Positions 61,221 through 64,000 of a DNA stretch of 64,000 bases are shown one piece after another. The notes beneath the pieces were generated by a model. It searched no databases and had not been told where the DNA came from. It worked only from the letters and a program-made list of their open reading frames with translations. Both the position numbers and the translations under genes were made by a program. Source of the DNA: JABDBE01 sp049585795 (GTDB lineage: Bacteria; Acidobacteriota; Terriglobia; Terriglobales; Acidobacteriaceae); contig JBAVAQ010000112.1 of the NCBI GenBank assembly GCA_049585795.1, positions 124,001-188,000 of the forward strand. The letters run 5' to 3'. Numbering within the stretch: the stretch's first letter is position 1; each line of letters starts with the position of its first letter.

Positions 61221-63419
61221 CTAGTCCCCAGTTCCCTTCAATGGAATTGTCTGCGGGCTGGTGCCGAGGTCGCTGTCGCTAATGACGACCGATCCGGTCC
61301 TTAGCCCATCTTGCGTAGGATAGAAACTCACGCTCACCGAACAAGTGGCTCCCGCCCCTATGCTGGAGCCACACTCATTGGTTTGGGCGAAATCGCCTGA
61401 AACCATGAAACTGGCGAAGGTCAAGGGTGTCGAACCTGTGTTTTTCACGGTGACGACTTGCGGTGCGCTTTGCTGGCCCACTTTTTCGTCCCCGAAGTTA
61501 AGTCTTCCCGGGGTCAGAACAACGTTGGTGCCCACCCCCTGCAGGCGCACCATATGCGGACTTGCCGGATCACTGTCAAATATGGCGAGATTGCCATAGA
61601 GCTTTCCGGAGCTCTCGGGCGTAAACTTAACGGTAAAGTCGCAACTTGCCCCTGCCGCCACGCTCTTATGGCAGTTGTTAGTCTGGGAGTAGTTCCCTAT
61701 CGTTTCGACCTTCGAAATCGTGAGGGCCGACGTGCCAGTATTTTTTAGGGTGACGGTGCGTGCATTGCTGGAGCCGAGAGCTGTGCCGGCCGCTGGGAAA
61801 ATTAACCCAGGGTACAGTGGTACTTGCACCAGAGTGCCCGTACCGGTGAGGCTGGCAGTCTGGGGACTAGTCGGGTCGCTGTCGGTGACCTTTAGCGTTC
61901 CGGTTTTCTTACCGGCTGTCGTAGGAGTGAGTTGGACGGTAATCGTGCATGCCCCGCCTGACTTAAGGGTCTTAGGACATTTGCTGGTGGCGGAAAACTC
62001 GCCGCTGGCCGTGATTTGATCGATCGTCATCGGATTGTCGCCCCGATTCGTCAACATCGCGCCCAAGGTCCCCGAGGAGCCCACCAGAGCGTTTCCGATA
62101 TTCATCTCCGAACTGCCCAGGATCGGGCATTGGCGCGGCGTTAGAACCAAAGGCTGGTTAGGGGTTTGCGAGAAGTTAAAGCTATCGGAAGTATCGTGAG
62201 CATTCGCATCGCGATCGGTCAAGGTTGGCAGGTCAAAAACCTCATCAATGAACTTAACGATGGAACTCAATTCATAGGTCGTATGAGAAATCTTTCCAGG
62301 TATGGACCAAGGGGAGATGATCAACAACGGAACTCGTGGGCCCAACTGAAACTGATCATCGATGGTCGGGGGCATGACATGATCGTAAAAGCCACCAAAG
62401 TCGTCCCATGCCAGAAAAATAACGGTCGAATCCCAAAGCGGACTTTGCATGAGGGCGTTGATCTGCTCTACCGTCCAATTCTCCCCAACGCAGGTTCCGG
62501 CAGGCGGATGTTCGAGCTCAGCCCCGGGCGCGACCACCCATGAAACGGCCGCCAAATTTCCGTTTTGTACGTCGTCTATGAACTGCTCGGGCGGCACCAC
62601 GTTGCTGGTCCACAAGCCGGTGTTACGCACGTAGTCGATCGCGTCATAGGTGGAATAGACGTATCCCCATTCATGATTCGGAGGGGCGTAATACCTCCAA
62701 CTCTGGCCGGCGTTGTCCAGGTTGAGTCCCAGGGTTGGAAAATCAAAACAAGGGACGACGCGTAACACATTGCCTATCGCATCCAGGTCTTGGACGAATG
62801 TATTCGGGGGCGAATCGCATCCCCATTGTTGCGGCACTTTTCCGCTGTTCCCGCCAATGGTGGGCACGGAAATCGCACCCCCGCTTTGGGCAGCGATGCT
62901 GTACAAGCGATTGGAAAAGCTGGGTCCTTGCTGGGAGGCGAACATGTGGTCAGCCAGCACGAACTTTTGCGCGTAAGTCCAATAGTTCGGTATGTCCGCC
63001 GAAGTCATCTGCACGAAGGGCGCGAACTGGCCATTCACATCACCGTTAGAGGAAAGGTCGAAACGATCCATGTGACCGCCGTCCATCCCGTTTACTGTAC
63101 CAGTCCAAGTGTGGTCAGGATCAACTACGGGTACATCCGAGGCACGCCGCATGTGGATCAACTGGCCGGTCGAAATGGTCGCCGAGGTCGAACCGTTGGC
63201 ACCGGGGAAGGTGCCGAAGTAATGGTCGAAGCTGTGATTCTCTTTTAGGATAATGACGACGTGTTTGACCTTTCTTAAGCCTTTCTTCCCCGGGGGCGTT
63301 CCAGCCTCGCTAGCGTTCTCATCTTCTTTCGCGTCTCCGCTAACGCGGGAGGCATACGCGCGCTTATCCACAGAGAAAAACAAAGCCAACAAAATCAGGA
63401 CTGAAATGCGGGCCTTCAT
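61221..63419 (-). CDS. Exported PF04185 phosphoesterase with HYDIN/ASH-like tail, second copy
   Basis: 732 residues from ATG 63419 (AGAGG before it); a longer frame to 63698 has no homology and was rejected. A signal peptide (RISVLILLALFFSVDKRAYA) precedes the phosphoesterase core (VKHVVIILKENHSFDHYFGT; LAWDDFGGFYDHVMPPTIDD; WSIPGKISHTTYELSSIVKF) and three ASH/HYDIN-like repeats (FGDEKVGQQSAPQVVTVKNT; GAGATCSVSVSFYPTQDGLR; DLGTSPQTIPLKGTGD). It lies directly upstream of its paralogue in the same direction, so the pair looks like a tandem duplication, 155 bp apart. Confidence 0.92.
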   Translation of the reverse strand: MKARISVLILLALFFSVDKRAYASRVSGDAKEDENASEAGTPPGKKGLRKVKHVVIILKENHSFDHYFGTFPGANGSTSATISTGQLIHMRRASDVPVVDPDHTWTGTVNGMDGGHMDRFDLSSNGDVNGQFAPFVQMTSADIPNYWTYAQKFVLADHMFASQQGPSFSNRLYSIAAQSGGAISVPTIGGNSGKVPQQWGCDSPPNTFVQDLDAIGNVLRVVPCFDFPTLGLNLDNAGQSWRYYAPPNHEWGYVYSTYDAIDYVRNTGLWTSNVVPPEQFIDDVQNGNLAAVSWVVAPGAELEHPPAGTCVGENWTVEQINALMQSPLWDSTVIFLAWDDFGGFYDHVMPPTIDDQFQLGPRVPLLIISPWSIPGKISHTTYELSSIVKFIDEVFDLPTLTDRDANAHDTSDSFNFSQTPNQPLVLTPRQCPILGSSEMNIGNALVGSSGTLGAMLTNRGDNPMTIDQITASGEFSATSKCPKTLKSGGACTITVQLTPTTAGKKTGTLKVTDSDPTSPQTASLTGTGTLVQVPLYPGLIFPAAGTALGSSNARTVTLKNTGTSALTISKVETIGNYSQTNNCHKSVAAGASCDFTVKFTPESSGKLYGNLAIFDSDPASPHMVRLQGVGTNVVLTPGRLNFGDEKVGQQSAPQVVTVKNTGSTPLTFASFMVSGDFAQTNECGSSIGAGATCSVSVSFYPTQDGLRTGSVVISDSDLGTSPQTIPLKGTGD

Positions 63420-63738
63420 ATGCGCCTCTTTACGCCACCCTTTGGACAAAAATACCAGCGCTTTCGGGAATCGCCGGGGGAGGATGGCCGAAATACGCAT
63501 CGTTGCTTGTTGCCGACTTCGATCACTGAGGCTGTTCTTGGGGGTTGGAACTGCTCCTAATGTACGGGAGTCCGGCGCTGTTGTCTGCGAGCAGAGGGAA
63601 GATATGTCTCCCGCTGCTGTCTGATCGATCGAACGCATCTGCCGAATTCTACCCATCATCCTGTCCGCCAGGCGCAAACCAGAGACCGAACAAACCATCG
63701 CAGAGCATGAACCCTGAGCATTTCAGTTCTGTTCGTGG
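63420..63738. other. Intergenic region upstream of the phosphoesterase gene
   Basis: 319 bp with no gene that I can support; it should hold the promoter of 61221-63419. No strong -35/-10 was found by eye. Confidence 0.45.
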
Positions 63739-64000
63739 CTAGCGCTTCCGGGCGGCGCTTCCCCGTAGACCATACACGCTTATCTTGTCGATGGCCGGAA
63801 CATAGACCTTACCATTGGCGATTGTCGGCACCGCAAACTTAACCGTATTCCCGGCAGCATCTCGAGAAGCGTTCTGATTACTGTTGTAGAGTTCAGTGGC
63901 AATGTTCGTGGCATCGTAAGCATGCAGGATCGCCGGAGTCACGCCCATGGTCGATGTCTTCTCCAAGGCCCAGAGGATTGCATTGCTGGTGCCATTGGCC
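63739..64000 (-). CDS. Probable PQQ-like beta-propeller protein, C-terminal end (truncated)
   Basis: Open to the right window edge; 87 codons are visible. The sequence has beta-propeller style phrases (ANGTSNAILWALEK, PAILHAYDATNIATELYNSN, KFAVPTIANGKVYVPAIDKI, SVYGLRG) as in C termini of acidobacterial PQQ-like/quinoprotein-type repeat proteins. The stop is at 63739. The start lies outside. Family assignment is from these short motifs. Confidence 0.6.
   Translation of the reverse strand, partial: ANGTSNAILWALEKTSTMGVTPAILHAYDATNIATELYNSNQNASRDAAGNTVKFAVPTIANGKVYVPAIDKISVYGLRGSAARKR

Noticed and set aside
63420..63698. Extension of the second HYDIN-tail phosphoesterase
   Set aside because: The signal peptide begins at 63419; upstream codons show no family motif.

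Overview
The window looks like chromosomal DNA of an acidobacterium (Acidobacteriota, Terriglobia/Koribacter-like). This is an inference from gene content and moderately high GC, not from a marker gene. The pointers are a VWFA-related protein of the type first named in Acidobacteria, GloVer-repeat and NHL-repeat secreted proteins, PF04185 phosphoesterases with HYDIN/ASH-type tails, many zinc-ribbon membrane proteins, and an outer-membrane BamA with a TamB-like partner. No rRNA, CRISPR array, prophage or integrase was seen.

Region by region. 1-4.7 kb: a minus-strand envelope operon (BamA-type Omp85 with seven POTRA-like repeats, a SurA-like periplasmic chaperone, a TamB/AsmA-like protein running off the left edge). 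4.9-23 kb: mostly housekeeping genes, namely a ThiF/MoeB-type E1-like enzyme, aroA, an alpha/beta hydrolase, a PspC protein, a TPR protein, thiD, rlpA, pyrF, fused ftcD, a DUF5615/DUF433 toxin-antitoxin-like pair, a PagL-like lipid A deacylase, an SDR, a glutaredoxin-like protein and an acyl-CoA synthetase. 23-26 kb: an accessory stretch with an EVE-domain protein, a RHS-protein remnant inside an inverted-repeat element, and three unrecognised genes. 26.7-29.1 kb: groES-groEL under a near-consensus promoter overlapping a perfect CIRCE operator.

29.1-33.3 kb is the most unusual part. Directly after the groEL terminator lies an 87-nt class II tRNA-like gene that folds best as an 8/4 cloverleaf (8-bp acceptor, 4-bp T stem, long variable arm), the geometry described for allo-tRNAs. 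About 110 nt downstream sits a promoter-terminator unit whose predicted short RNA is complementary, with one G.U wobble, to the tRNA-like anticodon arm. An unrecognised 395-aa gene, a coupled pair of small exported proteins, a PD-(D/E)XK nuclease behind a leader terminator, and several copies of a palindromic dispersed repeat follow.

33.3-45.7 kb carries an exported GH13 alpha-glucosidase, a GloVer-repeat protein, a zinc-ribbon/Sel1 membrane protein, a VWFA protein, acetyl-CoA synthetase, a DCC thiol oxidoreductase and a GNAT acetyltransferase. 45.9-64 kb is a secreted-protein region with paralogues: three PF04185 phosphoesterases, two clan GH-A glycoside hydrolases and two NHL beta-propeller proteins. 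Between them sit a stand-alone acyl carrier protein, a formyltransferase, a NUDIX hydrolase and an FkbM methyltransferase. The right edge cuts a probable PQQ-like beta-propeller gene. Palindromic repeats of at least three families are scattered through the intergenic DNA.
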